NCBI GenBank assembly: GCA_051208035.1
Contig: JBPJFZ010000004.1
Location: 248,001-312,000 of the forward strand
DNA length: 64,000 nt
Reading direction: 5' to 3'
From: JACKOB01 sp024234575
GTDB taxonomy: Bacteria > Pseudomonadota > Gammaproteobacteria > Pseudomonadales > Oleiphilaceae
Shown: piece by piece, positions 25,434-34,100 of the stretch
Position numbering within the stretch: the stretch's first letter is position 1
Layout of the letters: each line of letters opens with the position of its first letter
The notes under the pieces: generated by a model
The model's input: the letters and a program-made list of their open reading frames with translations, nothing else
Database searches by the model: none
What the model was told of the DNA's origin: nothing
Position numbers and translations under genes: made by a program

Positions 25434-26090
25434 ATGGCCTACCAAATACTCATCGCCGATGATCACCCGCTTTTTCGGGCGGCGTTACGCCAGGCAGTAT
25501 CGCAAGCCGTGGATAACGCGACAATTGTAGAAGTTGGCACCATTGCCGAGTTACAGAAAGCCGCGGAAGACAACCCTGACGCCGATTTAGTATTACTTGA
25601 TCTGAAAATGCCCGGCGCACATGGATTTTCTGGATTGGCCTATTTGCGTGGACAGTTTCCTGGCTTGCCGGTTGTTATGATTTCAGGCAACGAAGACCTT
25701 AGTATTGTACGCCGAGCTATCGATTACGGAGCGTCAGGCTTTATTCCCAAGTCCGCCCCTTTGCCGTTGATGACCAGTGGAATTAAGGCGGTATTGAACG
25801 GGGAAGTCTGGCTGCCGGAAGAGATTGCCACCAAAATTTCTCGCTTACACAGTGCCCCCACAGACTTTTCTGAAAAACTGGCAACATTAACCCCACAGCA
25901 ATTTAGAGTGCTCGGTATGCTTACCGAGGGAATGCTGAATAAACAAATCGCCTACGATCTTGAAGTGTCTGAGGCAACTGTCAAAGCGCATATAACGGCG
26001 CTGTTCAGAAAGTTGGAAGTGCGCAACCGCACGCAGGCGGTGATTGCGGTACAACAAATGGAAGTAGAGCCATCTAATCCTGAAGAGTAG
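25434..26090 (+). CDS. NarL/LuxR-family response regulator, CrbR/ErdR-like
   Basis: 218 residues. REC domain with DDHP at 9-12, phosphoacceptor Asp56 in LVLLDLKMP and KSA near 105; C-terminal LuxR-type helix-turn-helix ~150-215 (LTPQQFRVLGMLTEGMLNKQIAYDL, then a TVKAHITALFRKL recognition part). Phosphorylated regulators of this type bind promoters as dimers. Adjacency to acs and sequence feel match CrbR/ErdR, which with kinase CrbS controls acetate use. The kinase is not in this window. ATG at 25434 follows AGAGAGCAACCTC. Confidence 0.85.
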   Translation: MAYQILIADDHPLFRAALRQAVSQAVDNATIVEVGTIAELQKAAEDNPDADLVLLDLKMPGAHGFSGLAYLRGQFPGLPVVMISGNEDLSIVRRAIDYGASGFIPKSAPLPLMTSGIKAVLNGEVWLPEEIATKISRLHSAPTDFSEKLATLTPQQFRVLGMLTEGMLNKQIAYDLEVSEATVKAHITALFRKLEVRNRTQAVIAVQQMEVEPSNPEE

Positions 26091-26117
26091 AAGGCGTGCT
26101 CAAGCGCTGGCTAGCCT

Positions 26118-26927
26118 TTAACTGCTAATCGCATCGATATTAATGCGAATTGTTTTACGGCAGTGCTTGTTTTGATCGTTACTGGCTAACACGGTTAGTA
26201 CTACAGGGCTATCTGCTTCGCAGTCAAAGAACTGGTTATCCACTAATTTAAGTGTACGACCAATAATTTCTATGCGGCTATCGCTTACATGATAAGTAAA
26301 CGGGTGTTTCTCGTCTTCGTCGGTTACCCGTAAATATCCAATTTCTGCCCCCGCAACGTACTCTTCTACTCGCACTGGTGAGAATTCCACTTGATAATAC
26401 GGGGTACGTTTGGTTTCTGTTGCGGACAGTTTTTTAGATGGAATTGTGGCGGCGTCTTTACGATTCGATTGCGTAATCCCGGTTCGAGTACTCTTTTGCT
26501 TCGTAACAGTCGTCTTTTGCGTGACAATGGCGCGGGAAATGGTCTCAGTTTTTTTTATCGGTTTATTTATTTCTACGGATTGTTTGACAGTGTCGTTTGT
26601 CGCGACCTCTTGGGAAGCCTGATAGGCACTACTTTGTTCTGACTGTTTGGTTGCCGGTGTAAAAATATCGTACTCGATGGTGTCGGATATCAGTGAATAG
26701 GCTTCACTGTTTTCAATCGGTTGATAACTGCTGGGCGTGGGTTTTTTTCGGGCTTGCTTTTTTGCTGCCAAAAACTGAGACAGCATTATGTTGGCAGTTT
26801 TTACGTCGGGGAAAGGGCCATAGGTAGAGTTTCCCCGGCATTGAAAATATACATGCTGGTTGATTCTGAAAAAACGATCAGACCTAAAAAAGGTTGCTAT
26901 GCCCGCATCATCTTGTCTCACATCCAT
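26118..26927 (-). CDS. Hypothetical protein, DUF6316-like N-terminus and cadherin-like C-terminus
   Basis: 269 residues, no signal peptide. Residues ~1-55 (RSDRFFRINQHVYFQCRG, GPFPDVKTANIML) resemble the short DUF6316 type found in many gammaproteobacteria. Residues ~60-170 are a Thr/Lys/Gln-rich low-complexity linker. The last ~95 residues (FSPVRVEEYVAGAEIGYLRV ... FTYHVSDSRIEIIG) look like one cadherin-like beta-sandwich repeat, unusual in a protein with no export signal. Converges with the response-regulator gene. Function unknown. Confidence 0.55.
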   Translation of the reverse strand: MDVRQDDAGIATFFRSDRFFRINQHVYFQCRGNSTYGPFPDVKTANIMLSQFLAAKKQARKKPTPSSYQPIENSEAYSLISDTIEYDIFTPATKQSEQSSAYQASQEVATNDTVKQSVEINKPIKKTETISRAIVTQKTTVTKQKSTRTGITQSNRKDAATIPSKKLSATETKRTPYYQVEFSPVRVEEYVAGAEIGYLRVTDEDEKHPFTYHVSDSRIEIIGRTLKLVDNQFFDCEADSPVVLTVLASNDQNKHCRKTIRINIDAISS

Positions 26928-27125
26928 ATGTGTTTGCTCCCTAATCCATGGTGCCCGTTGTGGGTCATTGTTTTGCCATAGAACAACCCAGCGTTAGCAG
27001 AATTATACGAACACTGGATGAAAATTTTTGTCATACATCACAGTTTTATTGTCTCTGAGTTAGCGTGTTCATGCTGTTGGTCAGATTTTCTAACTGGTTC
27101 TCAGTTTGCCAAAAATAAACCAGCC

Positions 27126-28220
27126 CTAGTGCTTGTTAAAATCACTGATGCTGTAGCCTTTGGTGAAAAACTCAGGGTAGACGATTGGCGCACGCTGCAT
27201 AGGTAGCACTACTTTTGCTAGCGAAATGCTTTTTAACAGGTAGGGCCCTGGTGCTTCACTGTCTGTGATAAGAGCGCCGTCGAAATCCAGTGGTATCCAA
27301 TGCATGCCAGGCGCCAGCTCCAGTGCCTGCTGTGTCGCTCCGATGGGGTCGTTGGTGCTGCTGTACAACGATGCCTGTACGTAAAAGCGGTTTTTCGCCA
27401 GTACCTCCACTTGTGTGTTGATGATCAATTTGCCGTCGGCGGAGATGCTGTCGGTATAGTTGCCGGTTAGCTGGATGTCTGGTTGCGAGAGGGTAAAGGT
27501 GAGGGCATCACTGATGTCATTGGTATTGTTGATAATTAGTACTTTGTATAGCCCCGGTTGCAGCTGACGGCGTTGGGAATCTAGCAACAAGTTGTGCTCA
27601 TAAATGCCATCACCATCGTCGTCTGCAAACTCCAGCACTTCCAGATTTACCCTTTCATCATAGATTAATTGTCCAAGAAATTTAGTGGTCAGTCTTTCAC
27701 CGTTGGCATTTTGCAGAATCGCTGACAGCTTTACCAAATCGTCCTGTAAATAGTATTTTTTGTCGCTCCATATCGTTAGTGTGCTGTCTTTATCCGGGCT
27801 TTGGGTGCTGCGCTCGTCTAACTCATAGCGCTGTTCTGTCGGGTCTTGGCGTATTTCGGTAAACCGGCTGTTGTGGGCGGGATAGCGGGTAAAACTGTCA
27901 TGATCCTGCAGAATCATTTGATGTAACTCGGTTTTATTCTGGATTTCTTTGATGCGGTCAATCGGGCTAAGGGCAACTGTATCGGTATTGGGGGTAATGC
28001 CTGATTGGTTTTCTGGCGCAATTCCCGCGCTGGGTGAGGGCGCGCTGTTGATCTCTGTGATGGCTTGATCTGCTGTTGGCAAAAGAGTTTTGGTTGTTAC
28101 CGCTAACTGAGCTGAAGGGGCCGCCTTTGCGGTTTGCGCAGCACCTTGCAGTTGGTAGGCAGCAAATATGGCGAGCGAGCTGACCACTGCCAAAAGGGGG
28201 AGTTTATGTTTTATTTGCAT
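27126..28220 (-). CDS. Exported hypothetical protein, DUF4785-like beta-sandwich
   Basis: 364 residues with a signal peptide (residues ~1-28: KHKLPLLAVVSSLAIFAAYQLQG). After a Pro/Ala/Ser linker, ~120-364 read as two beta-sandwich domains: STLTIWSDKKYYLQDDLVKLSA, an Asp-rich FADDDGDGIYE that could bind calcium, and HWIPLDFDGALI. It lies 61 bases downstream of the secreted hydrolase on the same strand, so it is probably co-transcribed and may be its folding, surface or inhibitory partner. That pairing is inference. Confidence 0.6.
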   Translation of the reverse strand: MQIKHKLPLLAVVSSLAIFAAYQLQGAAQTAKAAPSAQLAVTTKTLLPTADQAITEINSAPSPSAGIAPENQSGITPNTDTVALSPIDRIKEIQNKTELHQMILQDHDSFTRYPAHNSRFTEIRQDPTEQRYELDERSTQSPDKDSTLTIWSDKKYYLQDDLVKLSAILQNANGERLTTKFLGQLIYDERVNLEVLEFADDDGDGIYEHNLLLDSQRRQLQPGLYKVLIINNTNDISDALTFTLSQPDIQLTGNYTDSISADGKLIINTQVEVLAKNRFYVQASLYSSTNDPIGATQQALELAPGMHWIPLDFDGALITDSEAPGPYLLKSISLAKVVLPMQRAPIVYPEFFTKGYSISDFNKH

Positions 28221-28281
28221 GGAAGAATTCTCTGAGCGCTGAAAAAGACGCAGCGATGTTTCTATCGCCGCGTCATTGGCT

Positions 28282-29394
28282 TTAGTTGGCTGTACAGGAG
28301 TCTATTCTGCCGGCCATATTGCGACCGTTGCCACAGGTCAATCCGTTAGGAATGCTCGTGTAGCCAGGAGAACTTATACCGCCGTTACGCTCTGCATCAT
28401 GGTCGGTATCGACACTCACCATGTTATAAGTGCGGGGTGTGCCTTTATTGCTATTGCTACAGGTGTAGGTTGGGCTGCCATAGGCGATGCCAAAGAATGT
28501 TTTATAGGTTTTAAGGTCATTCCACAGGTTGCGTTTACCAGAGCCAGAGCAGCTCATTTGTGATGCCAGGTTGATATAGCCGTCATCCTCACCATTTAGC
28601 ATGGCGCTGGAGGCACCTTCAAACCCAGGAAAACCTTTGTAGCCACCCATCACATAGAATGGAGCCGCCAGGTTTGAGCCGATATAGTTGCGCACCGCGT
28701 AGGAGTCGTTTGTTTGCAGCCATTTGACACTTTCATTGCAATCTTTGCCAACAAACAGCGCGTTAATTGCCGAGTCCAGCCAGGAGCCATTGCACACTCT
28801 ATCAGCACCTTCTGTGCCGGTGATCGCACCACCGAGGGTGAATACACCAAGAATGCCACTCATTGCCGAATTGAAACTGACGGTTTTAGCGCCAGATGCA
28901 GTATAAGCGGTATTGTAGTGCGGTGAGCCTGATATGGCATTGCCAGCAATATACATCATTTGCTGCGCGCCCTGGCTGTGACTGACTACCCAGAAGTTAT
29001 CCCCGGCTGAACATTGGGTTCCGGCTTCCGGGTGTGAAATACCATCGCCATTGCCTTGTTTTATCGCAATAATCTGGCGGGCAATTTCACCGGCTGTCTC
29101 ATCGCGCCAGTACGGGTAGCCGCTGCTGTCCGTGGAATCGTAGCCAACAATAGCGTAGTTATCGCCACTACGTAGCAGGTCATCCATAAAGTTACTGCCA
29201 TTGTACTGACTAAAGTGAGACGTTCGCCAAGCATCCAGCGCGTTAGTACCGACATTGCCCTGGGTACCATGACCGTGAACCATAATGTAGCAGTTGTCGG
29301 CGGCAGAAGCCTGGGTTGAACCAAAAAGTAGAGCACATGACAGTGCACAGGTGGAGAGTATCGCTTGGTGATTTGATTTGTTGGATTTGAACAT
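28282..29394 (-). CDS. Secreted alpha/beta-hydrolase-like protein (putative lipase/esterase)
   Basis: 370 residues, clear Sec signal peptide ending TQASAA near residue 32. Oxyanion-type start CYIMVHGHGTQG, nucleophile elbow VVSHSQGAQQMM (S-H-S-Q-G, where lipases usually have G-H-S-Q-G), DGYINLAS as a possible acidic site, and several cysteines suggesting disulfides outside the cytoplasm. Ribosome site AAGGTCAG precedes the ATG. It forms a pair with the downstream beta-sandwich gene, with an AraC regulator gene just upstream. Substrate unknown; lipid or polyester are candidates. Confidence 0.7.
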   Translation of the reverse strand: MFKSNKSNHQAILSTCALSCALLFGSTQASAADNCYIMVHGHGTQGNVGTNALDAWRTSHFSQYNGSNFMDDLLRSGDNYAIVGYDSTDSSGYPYWRDETAGEIARQIIAIKQGNGDGISHPEAGTQCSAGDNFWVVSHSQGAQQMMYIAGNAISGSPHYNTAYTASGAKTVSFNSAMSGILGVFTLGGAITGTEGADRVCNGSWLDSAINALFVGKDCNESVKWLQTNDSYAVRNYIGSNLAAPFYVMGGYKGFPGFEGASSAMLNGEDDGYINLASQMSCSGSGKRNLWNDLKTYKTFFGIAYGSPTYTCSNSNKGTPRTYNMVSVDTDHDAERNGGISSPGYTSIPNGLTCGNGRNMAGRIDSCTAN

Positions 29395-29652
29395 TTTCTG
29401 ACCTTTTTATTCGTCTGTATTGTTTTTATTTTGCTTCCTGCGACGAAGTACGGCTTATATCTTCTTAGCTAAGTGCCAATTCCTGTTGGCGAAGCTATTA
29501 TTTCAACCAGACAATATGCACGCATTAACCAAAACGGTCAGTTCATATGCAATAGCGGGCATATTTATTAGTAAAGGCCTCTTGGTGCTGGCCAGCGTGG
29601 CAGCGCCAAGGTCTAAACTGTCCATGTGCGACAGGGGCTATGCTATTGTCGG

Positions 29653-30711
29653 CTACTTTTCTTTAAAAAGGTGAGGTGGGACGCCAAACCATTGTTTAAA
29701 AGCACGACTGAAAGATGAGGCATCTTTGTAGCCCAGTTGCTCTGCGACAATTTTTAGCGGTGTGTTTTGGTTAAGCGCTTTTTGCACCACATTTTTTCTT
29801 TCTGCTTCCAGTAGTGTTTTATATGAAATGTTCTGCGCCTTAAGGTGTCGGCGTAGTGTGCGTGCCGACATACAAAACGCATCAGCGATCATTGCTAATG
29901 AAATTTCAGCGAGGTTGCTTGCGCTGATCAGGCTTTTGACTTGTTCAATAAGCTGATTGTCAGAACTGAACTGGCGAATTTTATCCTGGCACTTCAGGTC
30001 ATGCAGTGTGGCTGTTTTTTGGTTTTCAAAGATAAATGGCTTTGCAAGCACGCTCTTAGGAATAATCACCCGGTTCTTTGGGCAGCCGAAAAGCAAATGT
30101 GTGCCAAAGAATTGTGCATACTGCTTACAAGCCGGGGTTGCGGCATAGGTAAACTCGTAAAACATTTCGATGTGTGAACTGTTTGTACAGAACTTTCCGA
30201 GAGAGTACACACTGGCAAACGTATACTCGATAAAAAAAGGTAAGCTGTTTCCTAGTTCATAGTTTGGTTCTACGGTAAAGATGGCGTGGCTATCGCATAC
30301 CTCGAAGCTTAAGGTAAACAGTTGCGTCAGCAACGACTGATAGTCGGTTAGCAGGCGCATTGCCTGAGCGGCATTGGCACAACTCATTACCCTGCAGGCA
30401 AGAATACCATCGTGATTAATATAAAATTGTTCTCCCAATCTGAGGGCAAATGTTGGATCTGGTGCTATCGCACAGGCATTTTCAATGAGCCGAAAATACT
30501 GTTCGTAGTGGATTGGCATATCAAACATGGCAAGGTCATTGAGTTCGAGTCCGGTGCCAGTTAATAGTTCATTTAACGAAGCACCGTCTGCAGCCAGAAT
30601 TTTAATGAGGGGTTTAATTTTACGAATAGATATGCCTAACGGCCGCGTATTCGCATAGTCCGAAGTGTTGGACGCAGTAAACCTGCTGGGCGTAAATCTG
30701 ACGAGAGACAT
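29653..30711 (-). CDS. AraC-family transcriptional regulator
   Basis: 352 residues from the ATG I prefer; a GTG at 30768 would add 19 residues. N-terminal ~200 residues are of the Arabinose_bd (OruR/VirS) type, with LRLGEQFYINHDGILACRVMSC. C-terminal double helix-turn-helix: EISLAMIADAFCMSARTLRRHLK and LKIVAEQLGYKDASSFSRAFKQWFG, the latter being the canonical AraC signature. It lies upstream of the secreted hydrolase on the same strand with a 258-base gap, so it is a reasonable local regulator. Confidence 0.9.
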   Translation of the reverse strand: MSLVRFTPSRFTASNTSDYANTRPLGISIRKIKPLIKILAADGASLNELLTGTGLELNDLAMFDMPIHYEQYFRLIENACAIAPDPTFALRLGEQFYINHDGILACRVMSCANAAQAMRLLTDYQSLLTQLFTLSFEVCDSHAIFTVEPNYELGNSLPFFIEYTFASVYSLGKFCTNSSHIEMFYEFTYAATPACKQYAQFFGTHLLFGCPKNRVIIPKSVLAKPFIFENQKTATLHDLKCQDKIRQFSSDNQLIEQVKSLISASNLAEISLAMIADAFCMSARTLRRHLKAQNISYKTLLEAERKNVVQKALNQNTPLKIVAEQLGYKDASSFSRAFKQWFGVPPHLFKEK

Positions 30712-31078
30712 GTCGGAACTACCTATATTCTTATTATTTTTATCGGGGCTGTGTTTCTTTATGAACACATGTTCCGTTTAGAGTATCGAAATAGAACATG
30801 CAAGAAAATCGACTGGTTCTTATTTTGTACAAATGCACCGATATTGTTGGCCGGCTTAGCAGGTACCCCAGGTAGCAGGCCGATTTGTGATAGTTAAAAA
30901 ACGCGGGGTTGTTGCCTTGCATAGTTGAAATAAACCGAAAGAAATCCTGTGAAACTAATTGCCTCAGCCCCAATCGACACTAAACTTAACAGAGATGAGT
31001 CTATTGTTCATAGCGTCTGCGAAGTGATAGCCCAGTGGGTGGTAGCTTTAAGATTGCACTTTTTGTTTGGAGGCCAAA
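30712..31078. other. Intergenic region, AraC gene / small exported protein
   Basis: About 365 bases between divergent genes. Short frames here have no support. It must hold both promoters. The ribosome site TTTGGAGGCC for the small gene lies at about 31066-31075. Confidence 0.35.
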
Positions 31079-31375
31079 ATGATCAAAAGAATCCTTGCAA
31101 CGACCTTGTTAACATTCATTGTTGCCTCAACTGCGTGGGCAAACCCGGTTATGACTAAGAAGCAATACGAAGATTACAGCGTTTTGTACCACTGTATGGA
31201 AATAAAAGCGTTTGAGAGCCTGGACGCAAAGAATGCCGAGCAGTTACGCATCGATAAAATGTTTGGGCTCACCGATGAAAATTACGAGTCTTTTGAGCAA
31301 TTGATAACCGAATATGAGGCAGATGCGGATCTGCTTGAGCGTATCCGGGTAAGAGCGAATAAAGAGTGCCATTAA
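31079..31375 (+). CDS. Small exported protein
   Basis: 98 residues from the ATG behind TTTGGAGG. Signal peptide MIKRILATTLLTFIVASTAWA (residues 1-21), leaving a mature ~77-residue, acidic, helical protein with two cysteines (one in VLYHCMEIK, one at NKECH) that could pair. Periplasmic by prediction. No family recognised. Forms a short pair with the tautomerase-like gene 46 bases downstream. Confidence 0.6.
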   Translation: MIKRILATTLLTFIVASTAWANPVMTKKQYEDYSVLYHCMEIKAFESLDAKNAEQLRIDKMFGLTDENYESFEQLITEYEADADLLERIRVRANKECH

Positions 31376-31420
31376 CCCTGCCACAGTTGGGTAGAGAGGT
31401 ACGTCTAGAGAGGAACGCAT

Positions 31421-31750
31421 ATGCCCATAGCGAATTGCATTATCACGGAAGACTGCCCAGAAGGCACAGGTAACATTGTTGAACTATGGGCCAAAGAGTC
31501 TGGCGTATCCTCAGAACATATGACGATTAATTTCGTGACAAGCAGTGGCCAGTTTGGTCATAAGTACAAGGTAATGGCCAGTTTGGCGCTTCCATCAGTT
31601 TGGTCGGCACAGGATGTTTCGTTGCTGCAAATCAGTTTGGCAAAATCATTAGCAAGCTATTTTTTAATTGATGTAAGTGAAGTGCATGTGATTACCACGG
31701 TCGTGTCGTCAGGTCTGGTGATCGAGTCTGGGCAGGAAATAACCTGGTAG
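31421..31750 (+). CDS. Tautomerase-superfamily-like small protein
   Basis: 109 residues beginning Met-Pro-Ile, so removal of Met would expose Pro1, the catalytic base of 4-oxalocrotonate tautomerase/MIF proteins. The pattern of short strands and one amphipathic helix (VSLLQISLAKSLASYFLID) and the later VSEVHVITT strand fit that fold, and 110 residues is MIF-like. Overall similarity is weak, so this is a fold guess. Ribosome site AGAGAGGAACGC precedes the ATG. Confidence 0.5.
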   Translation: MPIANCIITEDCPEGTGNIVELWAKESGVSSEHMTINFVTSSGQFGHKYKVMASLALPSVWSAQDVSLLQISLAKSLASYFLIDVSEVHVITTVVSSGLVIESGQEITW

Positions 31751-31956
31751 CCGCATTCTTCGAACTACATGATCTAGCACGGATGCAAGCTGGGGTTTCG
31801 CTTTGGTGGCTTGGCAAAAAAATTTTTGAACAAACACATAACGATGTTTTTTCTGTTGCAGAGGCGAGGGCGGGTCGCACAACAACCTCCCAAAACCAGC
31901 GTATACCATCTGTCATACCAGCTTTGGGTGTTGCTAAAAGCTTCAGGTGTCACTTA

Positions 31957-32061
31957 TTACTTAAGTTTTGCCTTCAGTTTTTTAATCTTTTTCTCTTGCT
32001 TAGCAACTTTGCTTTTTCTTTCTTTGATTTCTTTTTTTACTTCCTTAGTTTTTTTAGCCAT
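31957..32061 (-). CDS. 34-residue lysine-rich microprotein
   Basis: A complete short frame read on the minus strand: ATG at 32061-32059, stop TAA at 31959-31957, ribosome site GGAG 10 bases upstream. 16 of 34 residues are Lys and four are Glu, with hydrophobic residues (Val, Ile, Leu) spaced to give a highly charged helix or coiled coil (begins MAKKTKEVKKEIKERK, ends KKLKAKLK). It could bind nucleic acid or ribosomes. It lies about 140 bases past the glutaminase stop, same strand. Low codon diversity (many AAA) makes composition bias a caution, but start, stop and ribosome site are all in place. Confidence 0.6.
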   Translation of the reverse strand: MAKKTKEVKKEIKERKSKVAKQEKKIKKLKAKLK

Positions 32062-32198
32062 AACTTTATTGCTCCGTGGGCTTGAGTGCTTCCTTCGTGC
32101 GGATGAGTGTTATCTGTACGAAGAACCTACATCTAAAGTAGTAGTAAAAGTAGGGTTATGCAAGTTGTGTCGTAAAGGGAATGAAAGGCATCTATGCA

Positions 32199-33140
32199 TC
32201 ACAGAATATTCCATTGGGTTTCACGTGCGATAGCTTCCAGGGCGGCGCTGCCAGCATGTGAGTTGCCGTTGCTGTTAAGGCACGGCGACCAGACTGCAAT
32301 GGTGGCGACATCCGGCACGACGACGACAATGCCGCCACCAACGCCACTTTTACCGGGTAAGCCGACACGAAAGGCAAAATCACCAGAGGCGTCATAGTGG
32401 CCGCACAACATCATGATCGAATTAATACGCCGTGCTCGTTGCTCGCTAACAATTTGCTCTCGAGAAAGCGGGTCCTGTCCATTTTGTGACAAAAACAAAA
32501 AACTGCGAGCCAGCTGTTCACAACTCATGGATATTGCACAATGATGACAGTACACCTGTAGTACATCCTCGACACTGTGCTCAATGTTGTTAAAACTTTT
32601 CATAAAATGAGCCAGGCTGGCATTTCTGTTGGCGGTCTCAAGTTCTGAGCGGGCAACTTCCTCATCAAAGTGAATGGAGGGATCGCCGGAAACTCGATGA
32701 ATAAAGCCTCTTAATTGGGCCTTGCAGGATTCAATCGACTGCCCCTGCAACAGAATGTCGGTGACGGCTAGTGCGCCGGCGTTGACGAGGGGGTTGCGCG
32801 GAATCCCCCGTTCTTTTTCCAACTGGACGATAGAGTTAAAAGCATTCCCGGATGGCTCTCTGCCAACACGCGTCCATAGGTGATCACCCACCTTGTTTAA
32901 TGCCAGCGTGAGGGAAAACACCTTAGAGATACTTTGAATGGAAAAGGCTTCCTGTGCATCGCCATAAAGTGCGGTTTCACCGTCAACGGTAATAATCGCG
33001 GCACCAAATTTCTCGGGGTTAACCCTCGCCAACGCTGGTATGTAGCTGGCAACCTTGCCCACACCCACTTCATTGCGCACCGAGTCACAGGCTTTACTGA
33101 GTAACTTTTTTAACTCGTTCGGTTCGTGCCGCCTGGTCAT
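32199..33140 (-). CDS. glsA: Glutaminase
   Basis: Hydrolyses L-glutamine to glutamate and ammonia. 313 residues; serine-dependent beta-lactamase-like fold. Catalytic SxxK in FSIQSISKVFSL near residue 68; NPLVNAGALAVTD, the SELETANRNASLAHF block, VYCHHCAISM, and GLPGKSGVGGGIVVVVPD near the end are all family marks. The start ATG lies 3 bases after the Anbu stop codon and has no ribosome site of its own, so translation is coupled to the peptidase gene. Confidence 0.95.
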   Translation of the reverse strand: MTRRHEPNELKKLLSKACDSVRNEVGVGKVASYIPALARVNPEKFGAAIITVDGETALYGDAQEAFSIQSISKVFSLTLALNKVGDHLWTRVGREPSGNAFNSIVQLEKERGIPRNPLVNAGALAVTDILLQGQSIESCKAQLRGFIHRVSGDPSIHFDEEVARSELETANRNASLAHFMKSFNNIEHSVEDVLQVYCHHCAISMSCEQLARSFLFLSQNGQDPLSREQIVSEQRARRINSIMMLCGHYDASGDFAFRVGLPGKSGVGGGIVVVVPDVATIAVWSPCLNSNGNSHAGSAALEAIARETQWNIL

Positions 33141-33143
33141 TGC

Positions 33144-33863
33144 TTACACCGGCCAGACAAGTGGCGCTAAACGGTCGAACGACTCGTGCATTAATTTATT
33201 CCACGATAGCCGCAGCTCACGCAAGTAGTCGTCGCCCTCATCGAAAGACAGGTAGCGGCCGGGTTGCAGACTGCCTATGGCCAGGACGGTGATTTCAATT
33301 GGTGGGCCAACGGTAAGGTTGCTGCGTATGGTGGCATCCATTGACACTAATCCACAAAGTGCAGCGCGATCGAGTGGCGTGTCAATCGTGATAAATCGGT
33401 CCAGAATTGGTTTACCATATTTGGTTTCACCGATTTGCAGGTAAGGTACCTGGGTGGAACAGGCGATAAAATTACCCTGCGAGTAAATAAGGTATAAGCC
33501 GCTTGTGGCACCAGCAATTTCACCAGCCAGCAGAAAAGTTGATTCAAAAATTGGTCCGCCGCCAGTATTTTGCAGTTGGCACTCGACACTGATGCGACCG
33601 ATATATTCAGATGCTTCGTGCAAACTGCTAACGGTGAGAAGGCTCACTGCAGCCTCTGTTTGGATATCTCGCTCTAGTATGGCAATAACAGCTTGCGTGG
33701 TCGCCAGGTTACCTGCGCTGCAGAGAACAAATTGGCGTTGCCCGGCAACACCGAAACGCCACATTTTGCTATAAGAGCTAATATTATCAACGCCGGCACT
33801 GGTTCTCGAGTCGGAGACCATCACAATGCCTTGATTCAGTTTCATGCCTAAACAGTAAGTCAC
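33144..33863 (-). CDS. Anbu-type (proteasome/HslV-related) peptidase
   Basis: 239 residues starting MTYCLGMKLNQGIVMVSDSRTSAGVDNIS. Met removal would leave the catalytic N-terminal Thr. The family (Anbu, also BPH) forms self-compartmentalised proteasome-related particles in the cytoplasm. GTG start, with AGGAG six bases upstream. Known anbu operons usually carry ATP-grasp, alpha-E and transglutaminase-like genes; here the coupled gene is a glutaminase, which is unusual. Confidence 0.88.
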   Translation of the reverse strand: MTYCLGMKLNQGIVMVSDSRTSAGVDNISSYSKMWRFGVAGQRQFVLCSAGNLATTQAVIAILERDIQTEAAVSLLTVSSLHEASEYIGRISVECQLQNTGGGPIFESTFLLAGEIAGATSGLYLIYSQGNFIACSTQVPYLQIGETKYGKPILDRFITIDTPLDRAALCGLVSMDATIRSNLTVGPPIEITVLAIGSLQPGRYLSFDEGDDYLRELRLSWNKLMHESFDRLAPLVWPV

Positions 33864-34100
33864 TTTCTTCTCCTGTCATTCAATAATTGGTGTTTGCTAT
33901 CCTCGACGGCATCTACATAAAATCGGGTTATGCCGGATTTTTGCTGTTTAAAAGCGTTTTAGTTTTGCAAGGTGGATCTGAAAACAGGTAAAAGTTTTCT
34001 GCGGCTGTTTTCAGTGGCGGATAATATAGCACAGCGGTGAGCTAATATAGTGCAAGAACGTAATGGTTAAAAAAGAATGGTGACTGGCTGTTTTGTGGCT
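33864..34100. other. Promoter region of the Anbu-glutaminase operon
   Basis: 237 bases between two minus-strand genes. I see no gene and no clear hairpin terminator for the binding-protein gene's neighbour. Confidence 0.3.

Noticed and set aside
26960..27000. Imperfect hairpin (TGGGT...ACCCA) upstream of the minus-strand hypothetical gene
   Set aside because: Bulged stem with no T-run; too weak to call a terminator or attenuator.
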